Source of the DNA: Bacteriovoracaceae bacterium UBA4573
GTDB taxonomy: Bacteria; Bdellovibrionota; UBA1018; UBA923
Direction of reading: 5' to 3'
NCBI GenBank assembly: GCA_002387735.1
Contig: DGKJ01000029.1
Coordinates: 1 to 64,000, forward strand
DNA: 64,000 nucleotides
In this document: positions 34,293 through 42,892 of the stretch, one piece after another
Layout of the letters: every line of letters starts with the position of its first letter
Numbering within the stretch: the first letter of the stretch is position 1
Notes under the pieces: generated by a model
Seen by the model: the letters and a program-made list of their open reading frames with translations, nothing else
Databases searched by the model: none
What the model was told of the DNA's origin: nothing
Translations under genes and position numbers: made by a program

Positions 34293-36752
34293 CTAAACGG
34301 TCAAATGAGCGGGTTTATTCCCACCACCGGCCCGTTTTGCCTTCTGTTCGGCGATCGAGTCTTGAGTAATGCGCATTCCGTAGAACGAACGCACTACGAA
34401 GAACAGACCAACGATGAAAAAGCCAACACCGAGATACATAGCCACGTCAGCCGCCGAAACAGCGATTTCCACCGCCAGCAAGCCAAACAGGGTCGTGAAC
34501 TTGATGATTGGGTTCAAGGCCACCGAAGAGGTGTCTTTGAACGGATCGCCCACGGTGTCGCCAACCACGGTTGCCGCATGCAATGGGGTGCCCTTTTCGC
34601 GCAGATCCACTTCGACTACCTTTTTAGCGTTATCCCAAGCGCCGCCGGCATTGGCCATGAACATAGCTTGGAACAGACCAAAAGCGGCAATCGAGATCAA
34701 GTAGCTGGCAAAGAACGTAGGGTCGAAACAAGCAAATGCGAGCGTGAACGAAAAGATCACGCCGAAAATGTTGATCATGCCCTTCTGAGCGTACTGGGTA
34801 CAGATCTTCACCACTTCTTTGGAGTCCTTTACGGAAGCTTTAGCCGTAGAATCCAAACGAATGTTGGCTTTGATGTACTCCACCGCACGGTAAGCACCCG
34901 TTGTAACCGCTTGAATCGAAGCACCAGTGAACCAATAGATCACCGCACCACCACAGATCAAGCCAAGCAACACGCGAGGATCGAGTAGGTCGAGCTTCAG
35001 ATTGAGCATTAGGATGATCGAAAAGATCATCGTTGTTGCACCAATCACCGCGGTACCAATCAACACGGGTTTAGCCGTTGCCTTAAATGTGTTTCCAGCC
35101 GAGTCGTTTTCTTCGAGATAATGTTTACCTTTTTCGAAGTTTGGCGAAAAACCGAAATCTTTTTCGATTTCTTGCTTAATGCCAGAAACGTTTTCGATCT
35201 GTGACAATTCGAACACCGATTGGGCGTTGTCTGTCACTGGACCGTAGCTGTCTACCGCAATGGTCACAGGCCCCATGCCAAGCATGCCGAACGCCACGAG
35301 ACCGAAGGCGAATACTGCCGGATAAACCATGAATTCATCCAAACCGCTCTTCGAAGTCCAGTACGCAACGAGCATCAAGCCCACCATGATCATGCCCTTC
35401 CAGAAGGCGCCGAAGTTACCGGCAACCATGCCCGAAAGAATGTTCAACGATGCGCCGCCTTCGCGAGATGCGGTGACCACTTCAGCCACGTGCTTCGACT
35501 TAGCGCTGGTGAACACTTTGGTAAGCTCTGGAATAATCGCAGCCGCAAGAGTTCCGCAGCTGATGATCGTCGAGAGTTTCCACCAAAGATCAGGCGATAT
35601 GTTCGCAAGCAAAATATAACTTACGGCATAGGTCACGCCGATCGAAAGAAGCGACGTAATCCATACTAGCGAAGTCAAAGGTGCTTCGAAGTCGAAGTGA
35701 TCTTTACTACGATACATCGAAGAAGCGATGGCGCCATTCACCCAATACGAAGCGATGGAAGTAACAACCATCAATACACGCATTGCAAAAATCCACACGA
35801 TCAAGATCGATTGGATTTCAGGGTTCGTTAGCGTCAACGTGCCGTCTGCGCCTTGGGTCATGCCTGCAGCGAGAACGATGAAGCTAATGAGCGCAACGCC
35901 CGTCACTCCATAGGTTTCAAAACCGTCGGCCGTAGGACCCACGCTGTCACCAGCGTTATCGCCAGTACAATCTGCGATCACGCCTGGGTTACGTGCGTCG
36001 TCTTCTTTGATATTGAAAACAATCTTCATCAAGTCCGAACCGATGTCGGCAATCTTCGTGAAGATACCACCGCAAATTCGCAGTGCGCTCGCTCCGAGAG
36101 ATTCGCCGATGGCAAATCCAATGAAACAAGCTCCGGCCGATTCACGAGGTACGAAAAGAAGAATAAAAATCATCATTGCGAGTTCAACGCAGATGAGAAG
36201 CACGCCAATGCTCATTCCTGAACGCAATGGAATGTCCATCACGTCGTATGGGCGGCCGCGCAAGCTAGCAAAAGCCGTGCGGCTGTTCGCGTAAGTGTTG
36301 ATTCGAATACCGAACCAAGCAACCGCGAAAGAGCCGAGAATGCCCAACATCGACCACACAAGGATCAACATTACTTTGCTCATTTCCATGTGCTGCAAAA
36401 ATGAGAAGTAATAAATGATACATGCGCCGATGAACAACTCGAGGATCACCAACAACTTACCTTGCTGAAGAAGGTAGGTTTTGCAGGTCTCATAAATGAG
36501 AGCTGAAATCTCGAGCATCGATTGGTGAGCTGGAAGTTTTTTCACTCGAGCAGCTTCGAGAAAACCAAAAACCATGCCCACGGCCGAAACGATCAGGCCG
36601 AACCAAAGAATTTGATTTCCAGAAACTGTTGCGCCGAAAATATTAAATGTGTTTGTAAGTTCAGGAATGTGAAGGTCTGCTTCGCTGCCGAAAGCCAGGC
36701 TTCCGAAACAGAGCATCCCAAGGAATAGTATCGCTTTAAAAATACGCATCAT
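34293..36752 (-). CDS. hppA: Membrane H+-translocating pyrophosphatase, K+-independent type
   Basis: 819 residues with about 16 hydrophobic segments. Pyrophosphate-site motifs: D-D-A-R-N-P-G-V-I-A-D near 251, G-D-N-A-G-D, and near the C-terminus G-D-T-V-G-D-P-F-K-D-T-S. The segment G-N-T-F-K-A-T-A-K (553-561) has Lys at the position that is Ala in K+-dependent enzymes, so this one should not need potassium. It couples PPi hydrolysis to H+ (or less likely Na+) pumping. Several canonical residues differ (Cys/Ser/Gly substitutions around 260-280), as in a divergent subfamily. The second ATG (36749) fits AGAGGA slightly better. Confidence 0.93.
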   Translation of the reverse strand: MMRIFKAILFLGMLCFGSLAFGSEADLHIPELTNTFNIFGATVSGNQILWFGLIVSAVGMVFGFLEAARVKKLPAHQSMLEISALIYETCKTYLLQQGKLLVILELFIGACIIYYFSFLQHMEMSKVMLILVWSMLGILGSFAVAWFGIRINTYANSRTAFASLRGRPYDVMDIPLRSGMSIGVLLICVELAMMIFILLFVPRESAGACFIGFAIGESLGASALRICGGIFTKIADIGSDLMKIVFNIKEDDARNPGVIADCTGDNAGDSVGPTADGFETYGVTGVALISFIVLAAGMTQGADGTLTLTNPEIQSILIVWIFAMRVLMVVTSIASYWVNGAIASSMYRSKDHFDFEAPLTSLVWITSLLSIGVTYAVSYILLANISPDLWWKLSTIISCGTLAAAIIPELTKVFTSAKSKHVAEVVTASREGGASLNILSGMVAGNFGAFWKGMIMVGLMLVAYWTSKSGLDEFMVYPAVFAFGLVAFGMLGMGPVTIAVDSYGPVTDNAQSVFELSQIENVSGIKQEIEKDFGFSPNFEKGKHYLEENDSAGNTFKATAKPVLIGTAVIGATTMIFSIILMLNLKLDLLDPRVLLGLICGGAVIYWFTGASIQAVTTGAYRAVEYIKANIRLDSTAKASVKDSKEVVKICTQYAQKGMINIFGVIFSFTLAFACFDPTFFASYLISIAAFGLFQAMFMANAGGAWDNAKKVVEVDLREKGTPLHAATVVGDTVGDPFKDTSSVALNPIIKFTTLFGLLAVEIAVSAADVAMYLGVGFFIVGLFFVVRSFYGMRITQDSIAEQKAKRAGGGNKPAHLTV

Positions 36753-36802
36753 TATCCTCTTTAGTGTGTCTTTATGTAAAATGTCTTGATTGACGAGGCT
36801 TT

Positions 36803-36831
36803 TTCGTAGCCAACTCGTTTGCCCTTGTCAA
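36803..36831 (-). promoter_or_regulatory. Possible hppA promoter
   Basis: On the minus strand TTGACA (36831-36826) is followed after exactly 17 bases by TACGAA (36808-36803), a weak -10 element, about 50 bases before the hppA start. Confidence 0.4.
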
Positions 36832-36861
36832 AGCAAAAAGTTTTAGTCAGTTTTTAAAACC

Positions 36862-37530
36862 ATGAGCACCCTCACTTTATTTGATCTCGATCAAACTTTG
36901 ATTCGCGAGGACAGTGACACCGAGTGGACGCATTTTTTGATCGACCAAGGAGTGTTGCCGAAAGAAGCGACCCTAAAAAAAATAAATCTATATATGAAGC
37001 AGTACGTCGAAGGACGACTCGATATCCTCGAGTACCTGACCTTTCAACTACGTCCTTTCGCCCTTTTCCCACGCCCCCAACTTGAATCCTGGCGCGCTCA
37101 GTTTTTTCGTGAACGAATCCTGCCAATCATCACCGAAAAGGCTAAAGAATTGGTTCGAACAGAACTTAAAAAATCCGACTACACGGCGATCATTACCGCG
37201 ACCAACACCTTCGTGGCAGAACCCATTGCGCAAGCTTTTGGAATACCCTACCTAATCGCAACTCAGCTTCAGGAAAAAAAAGGGGTATTTACCGGACAAC
37301 CTCGCGGAACCCCATGCTTTCGTGAAGGAAAAATAACCAACCTCAACGCCTGGTTGAAAAAGAGAAAGCTCAAGTGGGAAGATTTTTCTCTCACACGCTT
37401 CTACAGTGATTCCCAAAATGATATCCCCTTAATGAGCCGCGTCACCGAACCGGTCGCAGTGGATCCAGATCCTGTTTTGCTAAAACATGCCCAGACGAAA
37501 AAATGGCCTATTATCAGCTTGGCTGACTAA
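36862..37530 (+). CDS. HAD-IB family phosphatase
   Basis: 222 residues. The catalytic motif F-D-L-D-Q-T-L (7-13) has both Asp. Motif II is I-I-T-A-T-N-T near residue 110, and motif III/IV is F-Y-S-D-S-Q-N-D-I-P-L-M near 185. The all-helical cap lies between motifs I and II, as in SerB-like subfamily IB. Such enzymes hydrolyse phosphoserine, phospholipid head-group phosphates or similar compounds. No substrate marker is seen. The start is 109 bases from divergent hppA. Confidence 0.85.
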   Translation: MSTLTLFDLDQTLIREDSDTEWTHFLIDQGVLPKEATLKKINLYMKQYVEGRLDILEYLTFQLRPFALFPRPQLESWRAQFFRERILPIITEKAKELVRTELKKSDYTAIITATNTFVAEPIAQAFGIPYLIATQLQEKKGVFTGQPRGTPCFREGKITNLNAWLKKRKLKWEDFSLTRFYSDSQNDIPLMSRVTEPVAVDPDPVLLKHAQTKKWPIISLAD

Positions 37531-37549
37531 TCGATTGGAAACTCGTATA

Positions 37550-39556
37550 ATGAAATTTATGAAAAAACTCTCCACCCTAGTATTGGTTGCCACACTCTTC
37601 ATCACTCAACCTGCATTCGCATTTAAGTTTTTCTCTGGCGGCCTAGATTGCCCGGTTCTGCCCCACATCACTAAAGGGTTTCTCGCAAATCACGTTCAAG
37701 TCAGAGAACTCGACCCGTCAATTGAACTTCGCACGGTTGATCAGTTTATCAAACGACTCGACCCCTCTAAGCTTTATTTGCTAGAGAGCGATGTAGCCGA
37801 GATTCGAGAGAGTTTTAAGGACATTTTCAGCAAACTTGGTAACGATTGCTCGGCCATCGAGAAGTCACAAAAAATTCTTACGAATCGTTTATCGGAAGCC
37901 TTTGTTTTCGTGAAAAAATCGCTCGGAAAAGATTTCAAATTCCAGGAAAACACGGAACTTACAATTGATCCCCAACTTCGAAAGACCCCTAAAGATAAAA
38001 AAGAGGCCGAAGAACTGCTTGGAAAATTTTTGCAGTTCCAAATTTCAAACTATCTTGCCACCGACATGAAACTCGAACAGGCAAAAAAACAACTAATTCA
38101 TCGCTACGAACTTGCACTGGCTCGCCAGAAAAAGCAGAAAAAAGATGAAGTTCACAGCATGTTTTTGGACTCCTTCGCTTCTTCGCTCGACTCCCATTCC
38201 TCGTATCTTTCCCAAGAAACACTGGAAGACTTCGAAATACAAATGCGACTCTCGCTTGAAGGCATTGGCGCCGCTCTTTCTTGGGAAGACGGCTACACCA
38301 CGATCGACAATTTAATCCCCGGTGGCTCCGCCGAACGATCCGGCGAGTTGCAACCCAAAGATAAAATCATTGCCGTTGCTCAAGGTGAAAAAGGGAGTTT
38401 CGAATCGGTTATTGACCTCCAATTACGAGACGTCGTGAAACTCATTCGCGGGAAAAAAGATACCATCGTACGTTTAACTGTTCTACGCGAAGAAGGCGGC
38501 GAAGCGAAACGACTCATCGTTTCTCTCAAACGCGACAAAATCAATCTGCAAGACGAAGCCGCCAAACTCACCTACACCACTCGCAAGATCGGCGATAAGT
38601 CTCAAAAAATCGCAGTCATCGACCTGCCGTCGTTCTATGGCGATATGAGTCGCAAGACCCGATCTTCCTACGAAGACCTCAAAAAGCTGGTCGACCAAGC
38701 GGTAAGAGAAAAGGCCGACGGCATTGTATTGGACCTTTCAACCAATGCAGGTGGTTTACTGTCCGAGGCGGTTCGCATTACTGGTTTATTTATCTCGAAG
38801 GGTAACGTCGTAGCTACCAAAGGTCCCAATCAGAAACTAGACGCGCTTGACGACGACGACGATAAAATCGCCTATAGTGGTCCCCTTGTCGTTCTTACCA
38901 GCCGTCTTTCTGCGAGCGCTTCTGAAATTGTTTCCGGTGCTCTACAAGATTATAAAAGAGCCCTCATCGTGGGTGGCGATCATACTTTTGGCAAAGGCAC
39001 GGTGCAGGCGATGATGAACCTCCCTGCGGGACTCGGTGCTATTAAAGTAACCACCGGAATGTTTTACGTACCTAGTGGCAACTCCACCCAAATGCGGGGG
39101 ATTCCTGCCGACATCGTATTACCCAGTGTTTTTAGCACCAAGGATATGGGCGAGGTCAGCCTTGATTACGCGTTGCCAGCCCATAAAGTAGACCCATTTT
39201 TAAGCCCTGAGGCCACTCAAAAACTTGCTTCGACTGTTTCTTCGGAACTTATCGCAAAGCTTCGTGCCAAATCCGAAGCTCGCGTGAGCAAAGATCCGGA
39301 GTTTAAAAAGATCAAAGACGAAGTGGCGGAATTCGAAAAGAAAAAAGGCGTCGTCAAACTGAGCGACTCGCTAAAAAAACAAAAAGAAGAAAACATTAAA
39401 GAGAAGAAAGAAAAGAAAGTCGCCAAGAAATCTCGCCGACGCCAAAGCGATGAAGACTATCTGAAAACGCCTCAAGTTAAAGAAGCAGTCGATATTTTGG
39501 GCGATTGGTTAGAGTTAAACGCCTCGAACAGTACGTTTGCTCGCACCGGCGCTTGA
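37550..39556 (+). CDS. prc: Tail-specific C-terminal processing protease (Prc/S41A)
   Basis: 668 residues from the ATG at 37550, since longer frames lack a signal peptide at the start. Signal peptide to about residue 24 (P-A-F-A), N-terminal helical Prc domain, PDZ domain about 230-330 (L-E-G-I-G-A-A-L), and peptidase S41 core with S-A-S-A-S-E-I-V-S-G-A-L-Q-D and T-F-G-K-G-T-V-Q. By comparison with E. coli Prc the catalytic pair should be Ser 456 and Lys 482. A charged Lys/Glu-rich segment precedes the C-terminus. It cleaves periplasmic proteins from their C-terminal tail and affects cell-wall enzymes in known species. Confidence 0.92.
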   Translation: MKFMKKLSTLVLVATLFITQPAFAFKFFSGGLDCPVLPHITKGFLANHVQVRELDPSIELRTVDQFIKRLDPSKLYLLESDVAEIRESFKDIFSKLGNDCSAIEKSQKILTNRLSEAFVFVKKSLGKDFKFQENTELTIDPQLRKTPKDKKEAEELLGKFLQFQISNYLATDMKLEQAKKQLIHRYELALARQKKQKKDEVHSMFLDSFASSLDSHSSYLSQETLEDFEIQMRLSLEGIGAALSWEDGYTTIDNLIPGGSAERSGELQPKDKIIAVAQGEKGSFESVIDLQLRDVVKLIRGKKDTIVRLTVLREEGGEAKRLIVSLKRDKINLQDEAAKLTYTTRKIGDKSQKIAVIDLPSFYGDMSRKTRSSYEDLKKLVDQAVREKADGIVLDLSTNAGGLLSEAVRITGLFISKGNVVATKGPNQKLDALDDDDDKIAYSGPLVVLTSRLSASASEIVSGALQDYKRALIVGGDHTFGKGTVQAMMNLPAGLGAIKVTTGMFYVPSGNSTQMRGIPADIVLPSVFSTKDMGEVSLDYALPAHKVDPFLSPEATQKLASTVSSELIAKLRAKSEARVSKDPEFKKIKDEVAEFEKKKGVVKLSDSLKKQKEENIKEKKEKKVAKKSRRRQSDEDYLKTPQVKEAVDILGDWLELNASNSTFARTGA

Positions 39557-39565
39557 GAGAGTTAC

Positions 39566-40342
39566 CTAAATATCGGTCACATTCCAGGAACGTAATGTTT
39601 CGCTTTTTTCGGAATTGGAATTCACTTTTTTAAATTTGGCTCCCGCGCGCCCATGAACCACGGCTTGGCACTCTGGCCAAGTTCGATGTTCCTGCAGTTT
39701 TCCGTTCACATAACTGAGGTATATCGGAAAACCCGCCTCCGGCGGTCCCGAACTAGAACTGGTTTTTTTAACTCTTGGTTGGGTCGGCTCGAGCCTCGAA
39801 AGATCTACAGAATAAGAATCTGCGGGCCCATCATAGAGCTCCACGTGGTGCCCCAGTGCAAAACCTTCAGCTATCGCGTCACACCGTTCATTACCCGGAA
39901 TTCCGGCGTGCCCTTCGACGTAGGTCCAACTCAAACTTGCGCGCACGGCCAGACGCTCGATAAGTGCGTCCAGCTCCTGCCACTGCCTAAGATTTGCCAC
40001 GGGAGTGCCGTCTTGTTTTTTCCAACCCGCTCGTTTCCAGCCGTTGCGCCAAGAAGAGGCGCCCTGAAGCACATATTTGGAGTCGGAATATACCTGAATG
40101 GCAACAGCACTCTTTGGCAACAGACGCGCTAATTCGCGTTCAACAAAAAGTAGCGCGCACGCCACCCCCGTGAGTTCCATAATGTTATTGGTCGTAAGTG
40201 CTTCCCCCGCTCCGAGTTCTCGTACTTCGTCTCCAATACACACAATGGCCCCCCAGCCACCGGGGCCGGGATTTCCTTTGCATGCGCCGTCGCTAAAAAC
40301 GACGATCTGATAACTTGTTGCGTTATTTGGTTTACTCGACAT
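39566..40342 (-). CDS. rnhA: Ribonuclease HI with C-terminal hybrid-binding-like domain
   Basis: 258 residues, about 100 longer than E. coli RNase HI. The N-terminal RNase H domain has the catalytic set Asp 18, Glu 56, Asp 87, His 145 and Asp 155 (F-S-D-G-A, I-M-E-L, Y-S-D-S-K-Y, V-E-G-H-A-G, N-E-R-C-D). After a Ser-rich linker, residues 207-252 (Y-V-N-G-K, R-T-W-P-E-C, G-A-K-F-K-K-V) resemble the viroplasmin/hybrid-binding domain that sits at the N-terminus of eukaryotic RNase H1. The enzyme removes RNA from RNA-DNA hybrids. It is divergent from the exported protein at 40413. Confidence 0.92.
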   Translation of the reverse strand: MSSKPNNATSYQIVVFSDGACKGNPGPGGWGAIVCIGDEVRELGAGEALTTNNIMELTGVACALLFVERELARLLPKSAVAIQVYSDSKYVLQGASSWRNGWKRAGWKKQDGTPVANLRQWQELDALIERLAVRASLSWTYVEGHAGIPGNERCDAIAEGFALGHHVELYDGPADSYSVDLSRLEPTQPRVKKTSSSSGPPEAGFPIYLSYVNGKLQEHRTWPECQAVVHGRAGAKFKKVNSNSEKSETLRSWNVTDI

Positions 40343-40412
40343 CAGAGACTTCGTTCGTTACGATGGTCCAAAATTTTCAACAGTATTTCAACTGAATAGA
40401 AGGGAATTAACC

Positions 40413-41213
40413 ATGATATTGGGAATCCTTAGTTTCGTTTTCTTGGCGACCGCTCATGCCGATACTCCGACTGTCGCGGCACCGAAAGAAAAACACACCG
40501 TTTATGTTACCCCAGACCACATGTTCGTGCCCCCCGGGTACGACAGCACTGACGTGAATGTCGAGGTTGGCCTCGTCGGAACACTCCCGAACAACTGCTT
40601 CGAACTAGCCGGTAGCCCGGTGGTCGACCATTCCCGTTTGGATCAGGGTATTATCGTTTTGCGCCAACGGGCGATCTACAAACCTAAACTGATCTGTACT
40701 CAAATTTCAGAACCCTATTTGCAAATCGCAAATCTTGGCGCGGAAATTCCAGCCGGCAACTACCAGATCATTGTTGAGTCCTCCGAAAAGCCGACTGAAC
40801 CCTTTACAACAGCAATGACCATTGCCGAAACCGAAACCGGCGACATCGACAATTTTCATTACCTCAACATTCAAGACGCCTTTCTCACGAAAAAAACGGT
40901 AGAAACGGTGGGTCAGTCCGAAGAAGAAACTCTTCTCGAAGATCCTAAAAACAAAATTAAACGCTTTTTAAATCTGCGCGGCGAACACCGCAACGTGTGC
41001 GTCAGTCTTCGCGACGTAGATATTAAAGTTTTTCTAAAAGAGCGCATCATTCAGGTTTTACCAATAGTCGATCTTAACCAAGATCCTTCGTGTGCTAAAA
41101 AAGTCGCTGAAGTCGTGTTTAGTGGGGAGCTTCCTAAGCTACCGGAAGGTCAGTACTTGGTTCATATTCGCTCGGCCTTCGGAAAATCTAAGAACGTTTT
41201 GGTTGATTTTTAA
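40413..41213 (+). CDS. Exported protein with two similar halves
   Basis: 266 residues. A signal peptide ends near T-A-H-A (residue 16). Two beta-rich halves each begin with N-x-C and contain a second Cys, a segment ending in E-x-P, and G-N-Y-Q-I-I or G-Q-Y-L-V-H-I. They look like an internal duplication. No family recognised. The start follows AAGGGAA. The last 26 bases overlap the convergent flavoprotein gene. Confidence 0.55.
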   Translation: MILGILSFVFLATAHADTPTVAAPKEKHTVYVTPDHMFVPPGYDSTDVNVEVGLVGTLPNNCFELAGSPVVDHSRLDQGIIVLRQRAIYKPKLICTQISEPYLQIANLGAEIPAGNYQIIVESSEKPTEPFTTAMTIAETETGDIDNFHYLNIQDAFLTKKTVETVGQSEEETLLEDPKNKIKRFLNLRGEHRNVCVSLRDVDIKVFLKERIIQVLPIVDLNQDPSCAKKVAEVVFSGELPKLPEGQYLVHIRSAFGKSKNVLVDF

Positions 41214-42378
41214 TCGCACGCGCCACGTGGGCGGCAAGCGACACACAGCCTTGAATTAAATAACCGCCAGTCGGGGCGTCCCATGAGAGCATTTCTCCGG
41301 CGAGGTAGACGCCAGGGTATCGCTTTAACATTAAGTTCTGGTCCACCTCGGTCCACGCCACCCCACCGCTAGTGGAAATGGCCTCGTCGATCGGTCGGCT
41401 GCGATTTAATTTAATTGGGAACCTTTTGAGCAAGCGAGCTAGTTCCATGGGATTCTCGACCAAACTTCCGTGGTGATAAAGCAGCGCTTGAACGGTTTTC
41501 TGAGGCCGAAGAGCGCGCTGCACCAGTCGAATCGGACCAAGTTTTTCGCGTACTTTACTAAATTTTTCGACGATCATTTCACTAGTATAATCTGGAAACA
41601 AATCAATCCAAGCTGGTCCCGAAATCCCCAACGTATAAATGGGTGTTCCCTCGAGGCCATATTGCGTTACGAGGAGTTCGCCTCGCATTGACCCGCGTGT
41701 CGTTTCCAAACCGATATTTTTTATGGGCTGACCTTCAGCCTCTTTTAAAAACTCTGATGCCCATTCCACTTCGAACCCTACGTTCGAGGCACAAAGCGTT
41801 TCGATCGCCACACCTTTTTTTTTGAACATCTCTGGCCAGCTCAAATCGTTTTCATAGCTTCCACCACCGAGAGCAAAACAAACGGCGTGCCCATGAAAGG
41901 CGCCTACGGCGCCCTCGCGTGTCTGATACCGCAATTGTGGACCACTCGAAGTAGAATCGAAGTCCGTCACCTTGGTGTCGGACTCAATTCTCACGCCCTG
42001 TTGTTCAAGGCGGTCAATCCAAGCCTTCACCAACTTGGAAGCTTTCATGTTTTTCAAAAAATATCGACCAGAGGTTCCAAGATAAGTCTGCTGGCCCAAC
42101 TCATTAAGAAACTGCAGCCAATCCTTGGGCGAGAACGCCCGGAGAATTTCAGACCAAAACTTGGCATTTGGCGCGCCCATATAACGCTCGTGGAACGTCT
42201 CCTCGGAGGTCGAGTGCGTCACATTGAGGCCCGAACTTCCGGCGATTAACAACTTTCGCGCCAGAGCAGGATTTTTCTCAAAAAGAACGACAGAAGCGCC
42301 TGATCGCGAAAGCAGATCGGCCACCATTAAACCGGCTGGACCTGATCCAACTACAGCGACTCGGTCGTCGATCCGCAC
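41188..42378 (-). CDS. HI0933/BaiN-like FAD-dependent flavoprotein
   Basis: 396 residues. The N-terminal dinucleotide motif V-V-G-S-G-P-A-G-L-M (about 9-18), the family mark A-R-K-L-L-I-A-G-S-S-G-L-N-V-T, and the C-terminal T-S-G-G-V-A-W-T-E-V and Y-L-A-G-E-M-L-S-W-D-A-P-T-G-G-Y belong to the HI0933-like family, closest by length to the PP_4765 type. The reaction is unknown for most members, and reduction of organic substrates is likely. The start is 2 bases after the slyD stop, placing it at the end of the sucA-sucB-lpdA-slyD unit. Confidence 0.85.
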   Translation of the reverse strand: MRIDDRVAVVGSGPAGLMVADLLSRSGASVVLFEKNPALARKLLIAGSSGLNVTHSTSEETFHERYMGAPNAKFWSEILRAFSPKDWLQFLNELGQQTYLGTSGRYFLKNMKASKLVKAWIDRLEQQGVRIESDTKVTDFDSTSSGPQLRYQTREGAVGAFHGHAVCFALGGGSYENDLSWPEMFKKKGVAIETLCASNVGFEVEWASEFLKEAEGQPIKNIGLETTRGSMRGELLVTQYGLEGTPIYTLGISGPAWIDLFPDYTSEMIVEKFSKVREKLGPIRLVQRALRPQKTVQALLYHHGSLVENPMELARLLKRFPIKLNRSRPIDEAISTSGGVAWTEVDQNLMLKRYPGVYLAGEMLSWDAPTGGYLIQGCVSLAAHVARAIKNQPKRS

Positions 42379-42380
42379 GC

Positions 42381-42863
42381 TCAGTGGTGGTGGTGCCCGC
42401 CGCGCCCGTGGGCGTGACCATGAGATAATTCTTCTGGAGTAGCAGCGCGTATTTCAACGATTTCAACGTCGAAAAACAAATCTTGTCCCGCAAGTGGGTG
42501 GTTGCCATCAACGCTCACGTGAGTTGCCGAAGTCTTAACAACGGTAAATACCGGAGACGCTTCCTGATCCGAACCCGGACCACCGATTTTAAATTGCATT
42601 CCTACTTGAATGTCTTCGTTTGGAGGGAACTGAGTGCGTGGCACGTCGAATGCTAGTTCGCTATCTTTTTCGCCGTAAGCGTCTTTAGCTTTCACTTCTA
42701 CTTTTTTCTTATCTCCGCTAGCGCAGCTTTTTAACTGAGATTCCAGTCCTGGAATGATTTGACCGCTACCTTCAAGATAAGTCATGGGTTCGCCGCCTGA
42801 AGAACTATCGAGTAGCTCACCGCTTTTATTTTTGAGAACGTAGTGAAAACTTACAACACGCAT
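42381..42863 (-). CDS. slyD: SlyD-like FKBP peptidyl-prolyl isomerase
   Basis: 160 residues. FKBP core with Y-L-E-G-S-G-Q-I-I-P-G-L-E, then an inserted flap domain (about 70-125), N-H-P-L-A-G-Q-D-L-F-F-D-V-E-I, and a histidine-rich tail (H-G-H-A-H and H-H-H-H) as in SlyD. Members fold proteins and carry Ni2+. It lies 29 bases after lpdA and 2 bases before the flavoprotein, so it may be made together with the dehydrogenase complex. Confidence 0.92.
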   Translation of the reverse strand: MRVVSFHYVLKNKSGELLDSSSGGEPMTYLEGSGQIIPGLESQLKSCASGDKKKVEVKAKDAYGEKDSELAFDVPRTQFPPNEDIQVGMQFKIGGPGSDQEASPVFTVVKTSATHVSVDGNHPLAGQDLFFDVEIVEIRAATPEELSHGHAHGRGGHHHH

Positions 42864-42892
42864 AGAATGCCTCTTTTCTTTGATTAGAGCCG

